Virus record (IMG/VR): IMGVR_UViG_3300032304_000977
Span: 82,647 to 146,646 of that record
DNA: 64,000 nucleotides
Reading direction: 5' to 3' (one strand)
Origin: a virus
Shown: in pieces, positions 24,986-31,564 of the stretch
How positions within the stretch are numbered: position 1 is the stretch's first letter
Layout of the letters: every line of letters starts with the position of its first letter
Translations under genes and position numbers: made by a program
The notes under the pieces: generated by a model
Told to the model about the DNA's origin: nothing
The model's database searches: none
Seen by the model: only the letters and a program-made list of their open reading frames with translations

Positions 24986-26419
24986 TTAGATCGCATAACG
25001 ATCGATCATTACTGCTTTCATCATCATTGCTTCTGGTGTGAACTTTTCAGTATCGCCACCAACAACAGCAGTCATGATAGCTGGCGAGAAGCCAGATACC
25101 AGCGCAACTCCACGTGTGTCGTATTTCACTGGCACATTGTCAGCTGCGTTTAGATTCCAGAACACGATCTTTGGTAGTTCGTATCCTGCTTCTTCGTACT
25201 TACGTGCAATCATTTTCATAGCAGAGTCGTCAAACTTTGCGCATTGATCGAATTGCATGTCAGACAGAATCAACAGCATCTCTGGCATTTCTTCTTGTGG
25301 CACATCACCTTTTACGGCAGTGTCAAGAACCAACTTCATGGCTTTCACCAAGTCAGTGTTCATACCCCAGTCAGATTTAACCATTTGTTGAACCTTCTGC
25401 ACGATGTTACCGTTCAGGTGTAGCAACTCTGGCTTCGCAGAGAAAGTTAAGAACGTATCCTTGAACTTACCTGTGTTCTTATCAGCTAAGTACAAACCAA
25501 GCGAAACCGCAACGTCCAAGCAAGATGTTTTGCTGTTAGAGTTACGACCTCCAGCTGGGCACATCATAGAGCCTGACACGTCAACAAGTGGCAACACGTT
25601 AGCATCACCAACAAAGTTTTCCATAGCATCCCATTGTGCTTGAAGTGCGCCCAACTCTGTTGGGTTGTAGTTCTTGTTGTAAGAACCAATCACACCCTTT
25701 AGAACATCGTATGGGAATACTGCACCAGCATTGATCTTCACTTGAACAGTGCGATCTTTTGGATCCTTCAACAGTTCAGCTACATATTTTGCATACTCTG
25801 GAGTGTTACGGTAGAATGCTTTCTTGTAACGTGCAGAAGCAACCGATGGAACATGACTGAAGTTGATGGCATCCCACTCTTTTGCGCACATTTGCGTTTC
25901 AACAACTTTAGTCATTTCGACTAAAGACTTACGGTAAAACTTTGGTGACATGCCAAAAAAGTTACGAATCTCAACAGCGACATCACCCTTACGTGGAGTC
26001 CACTTTGCAGCCAAACCATTTTTCTCACGAAGAGCATCACCCAGCATTGTAAACGCATGAGTCTTTGTGTTCTTAACAACAAAGATGTCATCCCAACGAC
26101 CGATCTCTGGAACTTTATTCAACAGAGCCTTCGCATCTTCAGGTGCGTGCTTATCTAGATACGTCAAGATTTGACGGAACAGTTCACGTTCACCTGCGCC
26201 ACCACGTGCGTCACGAACCCATTGCGCAATACGTAGTGCTACCTCACGATTTTCTACATACGCAGCAACGAAGTCCTTAGTGATATCTTTACCACGAGAG
26301 GCACCGATTTTGAAGAACAGGTCTACGCAAGCAGATGCTGTGGATTTACGAGCCAACATTCCATTGGCTGTACGAGCTTCTTGGTTTTTAACCGCATTCA
26401 CAAATGTATTCATTTTCAT
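24986..26419 (-). CDS. DUF2828/TROVE-like protein with vWA domain (Ro60-like)
   Basis: 477 residues. The N-terminal half is helical and TROVE/Ro-like (REVALRIAQWVRDARGGAGE, then VPEIGRWDDIFVV). The C-terminal half is a von Willebrand A domain with an intact MIDAS (LPLVDVSGSM at about residue 280) and LSDMQFDQ. Ro60-family proteins bind Y RNAs and misfolded RNAs in animals and bacteria. Here the gene has its own promoter, a 370-nt structured leader and a strong terminator, and lies next to a tRNA cluster. An RNA-binding or tRNA quality role is inferred. Confidence 0.85.
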   Translation of the reverse strand: MKMNTFVNAVKNQEARTANGMLARKSTASACVDLFFKIGASRGKDITKDFVAAYVENREVALRIAQWVRDARGGAGERELFRQILTYLDKHAPEDAKALLNKVPEIGRWDDIFVVKNTKTHAFTMLGDALREKNGLAAKWTPRKGDVAVEIRNFFGMSPKFYRKSLVEMTKVVETQMCAKEWDAINFSHVPSVASARYKKAFYRNTPEYAKYVAELLKDPKDRTVQVKINAGAVFPYDVLKGVIGSYNKNYNPTELGALQAQWDAMENFVGDANVLPLVDVSGSMMCPAGGRNSNSKTSCLDVAVSLGLYLADKNTGKFKDTFLTFSAKPELLHLNGNIVQKVQQMVKSDWGMNTDLVKAMKLVLDTAVKGDVPQEEMPEMLLILSDMQFDQCAKFDDSAMKMIARKYEEAGYELPKIVFWNLNAADNVPVKYDTRGVALVSGFSPAIMTAVVGGDTEKFTPEAMMMKAVMIDRYAI

Positions 26420-26793
26420 TTCCTTTCAACAGAATAGTTTTCTTCTTTTTGTTTTACATGAGAACACGAAACTCATGTCGTTCGGGTTTCCCCAAACCAG
26501 CTTTGATACATGGCTTGAAGCCATGTTAGTTTTGTTTGCTGAACCTATTCTAATTCAATACTAAAATATCGGGATGGTTGTTCTGTGATTTTCTGTTTAC
26601 TCTAACAGGTGCGCAATTGAACCGCACAAACCCTGATGGATTACCATCATCTTTCTGTCTTTCCCAGTGTCACTATTTGTTTCAGCTTCGTTGCCTAGTC
26701 ACGTAATTGACATCTTACGATGTTTCCTCCTGTAGTGACAACTCTAGTACGTTAGTATTTTAGAGTGCTGTACCCATCCCATTTCTCAAACAT
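26420..26793 (-). ncRNA. Structured leader or possible Y-RNA-like ncRNA upstream of the Ro-like gene
   Basis: Transcription from the promoter at 26800-26828 would give about 370 nt before the ATG, with no convincing ORF. Inverted repeats visible on the minus strand include GTCACTA/TAGTGAC enclosing ACATC-GTAA-GATGT, GTGCG/CGCAC around a T-loop-like GTTCAATTG, CATGGCT/AGCCATG, CATGAG/CTCATG and a long-range GGGATGG/CCATCCC. Bacterial Y RNAs often sit beside Ro genes and can include a tRNA-like module. No fold was computed. Confidence 0.5.
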
Positions 26794-26799
26794 AACTTA

Positions 26800-26828
26800 A
26801 TTATACCTTAATTTTTTATATTTGTCAA
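26800..26828 (-). promoter_or_regulatory. Consensus sigma70 promoter for the DUF2828 transcript
   Basis: Minus strand: TTGACA (26823-26828), 17-bp spacer, TATAAT (26800-26805). Perfect -35 and -10 hexamers. Confidence 0.92.
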
Positions 26829-26856
26829 GCACTTTTTTAATTTATCTCCGAACAGT

Positions 26857-27342
26857 TTATGCAACTTTCGAATTCGTCAATCCTTTGAATCTATCTGCAG
26901 CATAAGATGCTGCAAATGCTCTTGGTTTTACAAGTGGCACAACATTACACATACCACGAACATACCCAATGGCTTCGTTAATCACACAAGAAGATCCATG
27001 CATTTCATTCGGATTAATATCAAGATGAACTTCGATATCATTTGGAATCACTTTGGCGAGTTCTAAGTATAGTTCTGAAACTTTATAAACTTCGTTCATC
27101 AGTCTCATACGTGGACGACTGAATCTTTGATCAAAATCCATTTCTTTTTGAACAGCACCAAAAATTTTACATCCATTATTACCATTAATGTGAACAACAA
27201 CAGCAAGAATGTAATCAGCATACCATTGTTTACCAACTTTGTACCTTTCTGAATCACACCCGATGTATAATTTTGTGCTATCATCGAGCGATTCAACAAA
27301 GTCTCTAATTTCTAACACATTAATTTTTTCTTTAAATCTCAT
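26857..27342 (-). CDS. RNase H-like fold protein, YkuK/DUF458 family
   Basis: 161 residues. TKLYIGCDSERYK begins the RNase H-like strand with the first acidic residue, and IEVHLDINPNEMHGSS supplies the second Asp. These match the YkuK-like (DUF458) family, whose activity is not established to my knowledge. It ends just before the DUF2828 promoter and lies next to tRNA-Leu, so RNA processing is an attractive guess. Confidence 0.75.
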   Translation of the reverse strand: MRFKEKINVLEIRDFVESLDDSTKLYIGCDSERYKVGKQWYADYILAVVVHINGNNGCKIFGAVQKEMDFDQRFSRPRMRLMNEVYKVSELYLELAKVIPNDIEVHLDINPNEMHGSSCVINEAIGYVRGMCNVVPLVKPRAFAASYAADRFKGLTNSKVA

Positions 27343-27358
27343 CTTTGTATTCCTTAAT

Positions 27359-27444
27359 TGGTACGAGTGGAGGGACTTGAACCCTCAATCCCTTACGGGC
27401 GACAGATTTTAAGTCTGTAGTGTATACCATTCCACCACACTCGC
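27359..27444 (-). tRNA. tRNA-Leu(TAA)
   Basis: 86 nt including encoded CCA. Anticodon loop CTTAAAA; class II with a normal long variable arm; G1-U72 wobble. First tRNA of the cluster from the left. Confidence 0.95.
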
Positions 27445-27447
27445 ATT

Positions 27448-27981
27448 TTAGTATGCCCATGCCACAAACGTGTATCTGACTCCTTCTGTAACTTCTTCAA
27501 CTCTATGTGGATAAAGAAAGGTTGATGGGAAAATGATAATATCGCCTTGTTTCATTTTAACAACATTATTGTTCATAACAAATTGTCCACCATTAAAATT
27601 ATCATTCAACAAACCAAGAAACGATAGAACAGGAATGCCATCATTCTGTGTTCTTCTAATCAAATCAAAATGCTCTGACATGATTGTGCCTGTACTGTAT
27701 TTGTTTAATCTTATATTACTATGATTGCTTACCAGATTATTTAAGGACAAGTCTTTGTAATAATTATCTAATGCTTGTTTTAAATATGGTTTTAGAGGTT
27801 CTAGATTTTTGTTATACAAAACATCTAACTCTTTTTGATGATGACTTTTACTTTCATCAGAAACATTATTGTACCATGTATGTGTCTTCCATTCATTATC
27901 GTTACTATATGTGCTAATGATGTCAGAACAAATTGTTTCTGGTACCAAATTATATACTTTTACAAAATTGTTTAGATTCAT
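27448..27981 (-). CDS. 2OG-Fe(II) oxygenase, prolyl-4-hydroxylase-like, ligands intact
   Basis: 177 residues from the ATG at 27981, which follows GAGGATTAT; a longer in-frame start at 28023 would read through tRNA-Met and is rejected. The triad is complete: SEHFDLI (HxD), FPSTFLYPHRVE (distal His) and GVRYTFVAW (Arg). FNGGQFVM is the usual glycine turn. Such phage enzymes may hydroxylate proteins or other substrates; the target is unknown. It lies between two tRNA genes. Confidence 0.87.
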   Translation of the reverse strand: MNLNNFVKVYNLVPETICSDIISTYSNDNEWKTHTWYNNVSDESKSHHQKELDVLYNKNLEPLKPYLKQALDNYYKDLSLNNLVSNHSNIRLNKYSTGTIMSEHFDLIRRTQNDGIPVLSFLGLLNDNFNGGQFVMNNNVVKMKQGDIIIFPSTFLYPHRVEEVTEGVRYTFVAWAY

Positions 27982-27993
27982 ATAATCCTCATT

Positions 27994-28068
27994 TGGTGGG
28001 CTGGGAGAGAATTGAACTCTCACTCAATCGATTATGAGTCGACTGCTTTACCATTAAGCTACCAGCCC
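27994..28068 (-). tRNA. tRNA with CAT anticodon (copy 1), probably elongator Met
   Basis: 75 nt with CCA. Anticodon loop CTCATAA on a 5-bp stem; T-loop TTCAATT. tRNA-Met versus tRNA-Ile2 (lysidine) cannot be settled by eye. Confidence 0.92.
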
Positions 28069-28077
28069 AAATATTTA

Positions 28078-28155
28078 TGGTACCCCTGCTCGGAGTTGAA
28101 CCGAGAGAACTCTTCCTTTTGAGAGAAGCGACTTTGCCAATTTGTCCACAGGGGC
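28078..28155 (-). tRNA. tRNA-Leu(CAA) with short variable region
   Basis: 78 nt with CCA. Stem CTTCT/GGAAG closes loop CTCAAAA (anticodon CAA). Only AGTTCT separates the anticodon and T stems, so the class II arm is absent. Confidence 0.88.
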
Positions 28156-28161
28156 AACATC

Positions 28162-28251
28162 TGGCGGTGCGACTGAGACTCGAACTCAGAACCCGACTTT
28201 CGTCAAGCGACGGATTAGCAATCCGCTCTAATACCATTATAGGACCGCACC
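28162..28251 (-). tRNA. tRNA-Ser(GCT)
   Basis: 90 nt with CCA. Loop TTGCTAA; long variable arm as expected for serine; discriminator G. Confidence 0.95.
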
Positions 28252-28255
28252 AAAC

Positions 28256-28819
28256 TTACATTGTTGGACCATTACCATTCTTGAAACCCACGCTACCACC
28301 TTCGTCTTTGATTCTTTGAATCACGTCTTCAAACAAGATGGGTCTGAAGTCTGTTTGTTCAACGCAGACACAGTGATAGCGTGGATCAACAACACCATTT
28401 TTCATTACACGATTTGTGTGTAAGTGACCATGAATGTTAGTACCGAACCTACCTAAACTTTCTTCATGAATCGGTATGTGGCTTAAGATCATCCCGTTCA
28501 TTACGTGGTATGCACGCAATTCACGAAAGTGTTCACGGTATTCATCATCTCGAAAGATGTCATGGTTACCACGAATCAAAACTTTATCACCATTCAACCT
28601 ACGCATGATTCCCAATGCTTTACGGTTGATAACTACGTCACCAAGATGATATACTTTATCAGTTGGCTTTACAGTTTCGTTCCACATCTTAACCATGGCT
28701 TCATCCATTTCATCTGGATCAGTCCATGGGCGAATCTTTACATCAGTGTCACCATGCGTGAACCTGCATACGCCAGCGTGACCAAAGTGCGTATCGCTTA
28801 CTAAGAATACACTTGGCAT
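28256..28819 (-). CDS. Calcineurin-like metallophosphoesterase
   Basis: 187 residues with the full metal-site set: SDTHFGH, HLGDVV, RGNHD, SHIPIH and HGHLHTN. The family hydrolyses phosphomono- or diesters and includes nucleic-acid and nucleotide enzymes. It has its own sigma70 promoter and stands between tRNA genes. The substrate cannot be told from sequence. One of three metallophosphoesterases in the window. Confidence 0.92.
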   Translation of the reverse strand: MPSVFLVSDTHFGHAGVCRFTHGDTDVKIRPWTDPDEMDEAMVKMWNETVKPTDKVYHLGDVVINRKALGIMRRLNGDKVLIRGNHDIFRDDEYREHFRELRAYHVMNGMILSHIPIHEESLGRFGTNIHGHLHTNRVMKNGVVDPRYHCVCVEQTDFRPILFEDVIQRIKDEGGSVGFKNGNGPTM

Positions 28820-28841
28820 ATCAAACTCCCTATAAAATTAT

Positions 28842-28870
28842 ATTATACCTCGAAACAAATTAAATGTCAA
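28842..28870 (-). promoter_or_regulatory. Consensus sigma70 promoter for the metallophosphoesterase
   Basis: Minus strand: TTGACA (28865-28870), 17-bp spacer, TATAAT (28842-28847). It may also serve the tRNAs downstream. Confidence 0.92.
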
Positions 28871-28889
28871 TACTCTGATTATCTAATAC

Positions 28890-28965
28890 TGGAGCGGAAG
28901 ACGAGATTCGAACTCGCGACATTCTGCTTGGCAAGCAGACATTCTACCAACTGAATTACTTCCGC
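28890..28965 (-). tRNA. tRNA-Gly(GCC)
   Basis: 76 nt with CCA. Anticodon loop TTGCCAA; acceptor GCGGAAG/CTTCCGC; discriminator T. Confidence 0.95.
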
Positions 28966-28971
28966 ATATTT

Positions 28972-29047
28972 TGGGGTGTCTTATGGGGAACGATCCCATA
29001 CTACGACTTTCACAGAGTCGGGTGCGAACCTCTACACTAAAGACACC
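28972..29047 (-). tRNA. tRNA-His(GTG)
   Basis: 76 nt with CCA. Loop CTGTGAA. An encoded extra G opposite C73 supplies the histidine identity pair. The T-loop reads ATCGTTC rather than TTCRANY. Confidence 0.92.
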
Positions 29048-29053
29048 ATAGAT

Positions 29054-29128
29054 TGGTAGGGGATGTGGGAATCGAACCCACTCAACTGATTTCAAAGACC
29101 AGGATCTGCTCCAATCGATTTATCCCCA
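29054..29128 (-). tRNA. tRNA-Gln(TTG)
   Basis: 75 nt with CCA. Loop CTTTGAA. The 1-72 position is an unpaired T/T, consistent with the weak first pair favoured by GlnRS. Confidence 0.93.
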
Positions 29129-29134
29129 ATAATT

Positions 29135-29209
29135 TGGTGGTGATGGTTGGATTCGAGCCAACGACCTGCTCCGTATGAAGGAGATGCACTACCACTGTGC
29201 TACATCACC
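29135..29209 (-). tRNA. tRNA with CAT anticodon (copy 2)
   Basis: 75 nt with CCA. Loop TTCATAC, acceptor GGTGATG/CATCACC. The outermost anticodon-stem pair is mismatched. Met or Ile2. Confidence 0.9.
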
Positions 29210-29215
29210 ATAATT

Positions 29216-29289
29216 TGGCATCCCGCTAGGGACTCGAACCCCAACCAACAGTTTTGGAGACTGCTATGCTGCCATTACACCAGCGAGAT
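29216..29289 (-). tRNA. tRNA-Trp(CCA)
   Basis: 74 nt with CCA. Loop CTCCAAA; discriminator G as in bacterial tRNA-Trp; A1-T72. Confidence 0.94.
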
Positions 29290-29294
29290 ATATT

Positions 29295-29369
29295 TGGTAG
29301 CCATGGACAGTTTCGAAATGTCGACCTATCGCTTATCAAGCGATTGCTCTTCCTCTGAGCTACACGGCT
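29295..29369 (-). tRNA. tRNA-Ile(GAT)
   Basis: 75 nt with CCA. Loop TTGATAA; acceptor AGCCGTG/CATGGCT; discriminator A. Confidence 0.94.
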
Positions 29370-29377
29370 GTATACTA

Positions 29378-29452
29378 TGGCACCCAATGAGAGAATCAAA
29401 CTCCCAACCCAGCGTTCGTAGCACTGTGTGATATTCATTTCACCAATCGGGT
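29378..29452 (-). tRNA. tRNA-Arg(ACG)
   Basis: 75 nt with CCA. Loop CTACGAA; A34 would need host TadA to become inosine. T-loop TTTGATT has T in place of the near-universal C56. Confidence 0.9.
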
Positions 29453-29453
29453 A

Positions 29454-29528
29454 TGGTGCTCGGTGAGAGATTCGAACTCCCGACCCCGATCTTGTAAGGA
29501 TCGTCTTCTACCACTGAATTAACCGAGC
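29454..29528 (-). tRNA. tRNA-Val(TAC)
   Basis: 75 nt with CCA. Loop CTTACAA; perfect GCTCGGT acceptor pairing; only one base separates it from tRNA-Arg(ACG). Confidence 0.95.
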
Positions 29529-29533
29529 AAATT

Positions 29534-29623
29534 TGGCGGAAGCGGTGAGATTCGAACTCACGGACCTTTTCAGATCGTCTGTTTTCAAGACAGGTGCAAT
29601 AAACCAGACTCTGCCACACTTCC
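29534..29623 (-). tRNA. tRNA-Ser(TGA)
   Basis: 90 nt with CCA. Loop CTTGAAA; class II long variable arm present; discriminator G. Confidence 0.94.
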
Positions 29624-29628
29624 ATAAT

Positions 29629-29705
29629 TGGTGCCCCAAGCGAGACTCGAACTCGCAAAATTTGGTTTCTAAGACCAACACGTATACCAATTCCGTCATC
29701 GGGGC
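29629..29705 (-). tRNA. tRNA-Leu(TAG) with short variable region
   Basis: 77 nt with CCA. Stem TTGGT/ACCAA closes loop CTTAGAA. The D arm is leucine-like, but only ATTTT replaces the long variable arm. Confidence 0.88.
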
Positions 29706-29715
29706 AAAAACAACA

Positions 29716-29827
29716 GGTTACATTTTTAAGTGCACTACCAATTGTGCTAATCATCCTAACGGATAATATCGGACTCGAACCGACAACCACTGCTTTTCAA
29801 TAGCATTTTGTGTTGCTGTATGTAACC
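29716..29827 (-). tRNA. Candidate circularly permuted tRNA (anticodon TGA)
   Basis: On the minus strand the 3' half comes first: anticodon hairpin TGCT-ATTGAAA-AGCA, five variable bases, T arm GTCGG-TTCGAGT-CCGAT, 3' acceptor ATTATCC. GTTA follows, then the 5' half: acceptor GGATGAT, TA, D arm GCAC-AATTGGTA-GTGC, A, C. The acceptor halves pair over 7 bp, and GGTTACAT/ATGTAACC bracket the locus as an 8-bp closing stem. Rejoining after C27 gives a complete cloverleaf with stem CTGCT/AGCAG. No CCA is encoded, unlike its neighbours. It is class I although TGA would be a serine anticodon. Confidence 0.6.
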
Positions 29828-29834
29828 TAAAACT

Positions 29835-29911
29835 TGGCGTCGCCAGCAGGACTCGAACCTGCGACCTACTGCTTAGAAGGCAGTTGTTCTATCCAGCTGA
29901 ACTATGGCGAC
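29835..29911 (-). tRNA. tRNA-Arg(TCT)
   Basis: 77 nt with CCA. Loop CTTCTAA; acceptor GTCGCCA fully paired; discriminator G. Confidence 0.95.
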
Positions 29912-29917
29912 ATTATT

Positions 29918-29992
29918 TGGTGGAGGATAGGAGATTCGAACTCCTGACTCAAGCGTGCAAGGCTAGTGTGTTCCCAACTATACCAATCCCCC
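29918..29992 (-). tRNA. tRNA-Ala(TGC)
   Basis: 75 nt with CCA. Loop CTTGCAC; the acceptor has G3-T70, the alanine identity wobble. The 3' end of the amidotransferase CDS overlaps its 5' part. Confidence 0.92.
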
Positions 29993-30644
29993 CACTTAAA
30001 CTATTTACAAAATCTAATAACAACTTATGATGTCTACCATCATTCCAATGCTTGTCTAAGTATTGCCATGGTTTCTCATACCAATACTTTGGTGCTTCTG
30101 GATGACACCCAATCAATCCTATTCTTCCTTGTATGATTGCCATTGGATCACCATTGGCATATCGTGCAATTGTTTTGAAGTTATCGCCTGTAAAAGTACA
30201 ACCATCATAAAAATACATTTGCTCTTTCGAACTATTCCATTCTACTTCAGCAACTGTTGCATAAGATCTACGAATGGTAGCATCTTTTCTTTTAATATAT
30301 TGAACAGGTTCTACACAATCAAGAATATCGAAATAGCGACTTCCAGCCCAATAAGCGCCCATGCAAATACCAAGATAGTGACCACCATCTGATATGAACT
30401 CGGCGATTTTATTCGCTCGCCTTCTAGTGAAGAAATTAGGATATGAGTCACTATCGCCAATCCCACCAGGAAAAGCAATAATGTCAAGATTAGAAAAAAA
30501 GTTATCATCATCAATATCATTCTCAGTAAAAATTTTTATCTGATAATCTGAAGACAAAGCACAAATCATTGCATCTACGCAGTCTTTAGAACATTCTGGA
30601 TGACGCAAATATAATGCTAGTGTTTTCATATTTGAAGATTTCAT
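29949..30644 (-). CDS. Class I glutamine amidotransferase-like (BPL_N-type) protein
   Basis: 231 residues, or 226 if translation starts at the second Met (MKTLALYLRHP). FPGGIGDSDSYP, then YLGICMGAYWAG with the candidate nucleophile Cys, and IGLIGCHPEAPKYW with the His, match the biotin-protein-ligase N-terminal-like amidotransferase fold. The reading frame continues about 44 nt into tRNA-Ala before its stop, so CDS and tRNA share DNA. Substrate unknown. Confidence 0.82.
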   Translation of the reverse strand: MKSSNMKTLALYLRHPECSKDCVDAMICALSSDYQIKIFTENDIDDDNFFSNLDIIAFPGGIGDSDSYPNFFTRRRANKIAEFISDGGHYLGICMGAYWAGSRYFDILDCVEPVQYIKRKDATIRRSYATVAEVEWNSSKEQMYFYDGCTFTGDNFKTIARYANGDPMAIIQGRIGLIGCHPEAPKYWYEKPWQYLDKHWNDGRHHKLLLDFVNSLSGGIGIVGNTLALHA

Positions 30645-30651
30645 TTAATTT

Positions 30652-30728
30652 TGGTCTGAGTAGAGAGGATCGAACTCCCGACCTCCTGCTCCCAAAGCAG
30701 GCGCACTACCAGGCTGTGCTATACTCAG
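30652..30728 (-). tRNA. tRNA-Pro(TGG)
   Basis: 77 nt with CCA. Loop TTTGGGA; C1-G72 first pair; discriminator A. Confidence 0.94.
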
Positions 30729-30736
30729 ATATAAAC

Positions 30737-30811
30737 TGGCTCCAGTGGCTGGGATCGAACCAACGACCAATTGATTAACAGTCAACTGCACTACCGCTGT
30801 GCTACACTGGA
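30737..30811 (-). tRNA. tRNA-Asn(GTT)
   Basis: 75 nt with CCA. Loop CTGTTAA; acceptor TCCAGTG/CACTGGA; discriminator G. Confidence 0.94.
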
Positions 30812-30817
30812 ATAAAA

Positions 30818-30894
30818 TGGTTGCAGAGGCAGGATTCGAACCTGCGTTTCTTGGCTTATGAGACCAAGCGGATAGACCACTTCCATACTCTGCT
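30818..30894 (-). tRNA. tRNA with CAT anticodon (copy 3), initiator-like 1-72 mismatch
   Basis: 77 nt with CCA. Loop CTCATAA. Positions 1 and 72 are A/A, an unpaired end as in initiator tRNA, but the anticodon stem (TTGGT/GCCAA) lacks the three G-C pairs of tRNA-fMet. Confidence 0.9.
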
Positions 30895-30934
30895 TCAATT
30901 ATAGAAATATACTTAGTGAATATATTTTTATAAT

Positions 30935-31009
30935 TGGTAGGGGCACAGAGAATCGAACTCTGATTAACTGGTTAAAAGCCAGCTACTTTCGCCGTTAAGT
31001 TATACCCCC
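30935..31009 (-). tRNA. tRNA-Lys(TTT)
   Basis: 75 nt with CCA. Loop CTTTTAA; G1-T72 wobble; discriminator A. Confidence 0.94.
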
Positions 31010-31075
31010 ACAATCTTTCGGGTTTTTGTTTTCTTACTACGTTTCATTTCATTCTCCTAAAAATTAAAATACAAC

Positions 31076-31136
31076 AGGATCGTTTTTACGGTTTAGATTA
31101 AAAGTCTAATGTATTTTGGTTTGCTGAAGCGATCCT
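31076..31136 (-). ncRNA. tRNA-Lys-like element without a T arm
   Basis: Minus strand: a 7-bp acceptor-like stem AGGATCG/CGATCCT encloses TTAGA-CTTTTAA-TCTAA, whose loop is identical to that of tRNA-Lys(TTT). Only 10 nt lie between the anticodon stem and the 3' acceptor strand, so no T arm is possible, and no CCA follows. It stands between tRNA-Asp and tRNA-Lys. Either a decayed tRNA or a tRNA-Lys mimic. Confidence 0.5.
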
Positions 31137-31142
31137 AGAACT

Positions 31143-31217
31143 TGGCGGTCTCAAGGGGTAACGATCCCCTTCTTTATGCGTGACAGGCATACGTGCGTCC
31201 ATGAACACTTTGAGACC
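31143..31217 (-). tRNA. tRNA-Asp(GTC)
   Basis: 75 nt with CCA. Loop CTGTCAC; discriminator G. T-loop ATCGTTA has A54 and T58 exchanged relative to the usual T54/A58. Confidence 0.92.
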
Positions 31218-31221
31218 TAAA

Positions 31222-31295
31222 TGGTGCCCCCACACAGAATCGAACTGCGGATTGATGCTTACAAGGCAACTGTTATACCATTTAACTATGAGGGC
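31222..31295 (-). tRNA. tRNA-Thr(TGT)
   Basis: 74 nt with CCA. Loop CTTGTAA; one mismatch in the anticodon stem. Confidence 0.93.
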
Positions 31296-31301
31296 GAAAA
31301 T

Positions 31302-31375
31302 TGGAGCAGGATATGAGAATCGAACTCATGACATCTACTTGGAAGGAAGACATTTTACCATTAAACTAATCCTGC
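31302..31375 (-). tRNA. tRNA-Gly(TCC)
   Basis: 74 nt with CCA. Loop CTTCCAA; acceptor GCAGGAT/ATCCTGC; discriminator T. Confidence 0.93.
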
Positions 31376-31519
31376 ATAATAAGGGACACAGCGAGAGTTT
31401 CCCAACATGTCTGCTGTTGTTTAAGAGTGAGCGATTGTCGTTGACGAACCTTCGCAACTCTCCCATTCTACTATGCCACAAACGCAGTATTCGACCTGCG
31501 GTTTATAGTGGTCTTTTGA
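31376..31519 (-). ncRNA. Structured untranslated leader at an internal tRNA-operon promoter
   Basis: About 145 nt between the promoter at 31526-31554 and tRNA-Gly(TCC). Minus-strand helices visible: CCAC...GTGG enclosing CGCAG/CTGCG around a T-loop-like GTCGAAT; GAGAGTT/AACTCTC; and an outer GCATA/TATGC reaching the first bases of the tRNA. No ORF is convincing. Confidence 0.45.
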
Positions 31520-31525
31520 GTATTA

Positions 31526-31554
31526 ATCATAAACTATATCATAATTTATGTCAA
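31526..31554 (-). promoter_or_regulatory. Sigma70 promoter inside the tRNA cluster
   Basis: Minus strand: TTGACA (31549-31554), 17-bp spacer, TATGAT (31526-31531). Confidence 0.85.
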
Positions 31555-31564
31555 CTAATAATAC

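Noticed and set aside
27982-28023. Upstream in-frame start extending the oxygenase at 27448
   Set aside because: It would read through the 5' region of tRNA-Met; the ATG at 27981 has a good SD.
31000-31047. 15-codon ORF (MKRSKKTKTRKIVGV) with a good SD, running into tRNA-Lys
   Set aside because: Too short to support, and its end overlaps a functional tRNA; kept only as a note.
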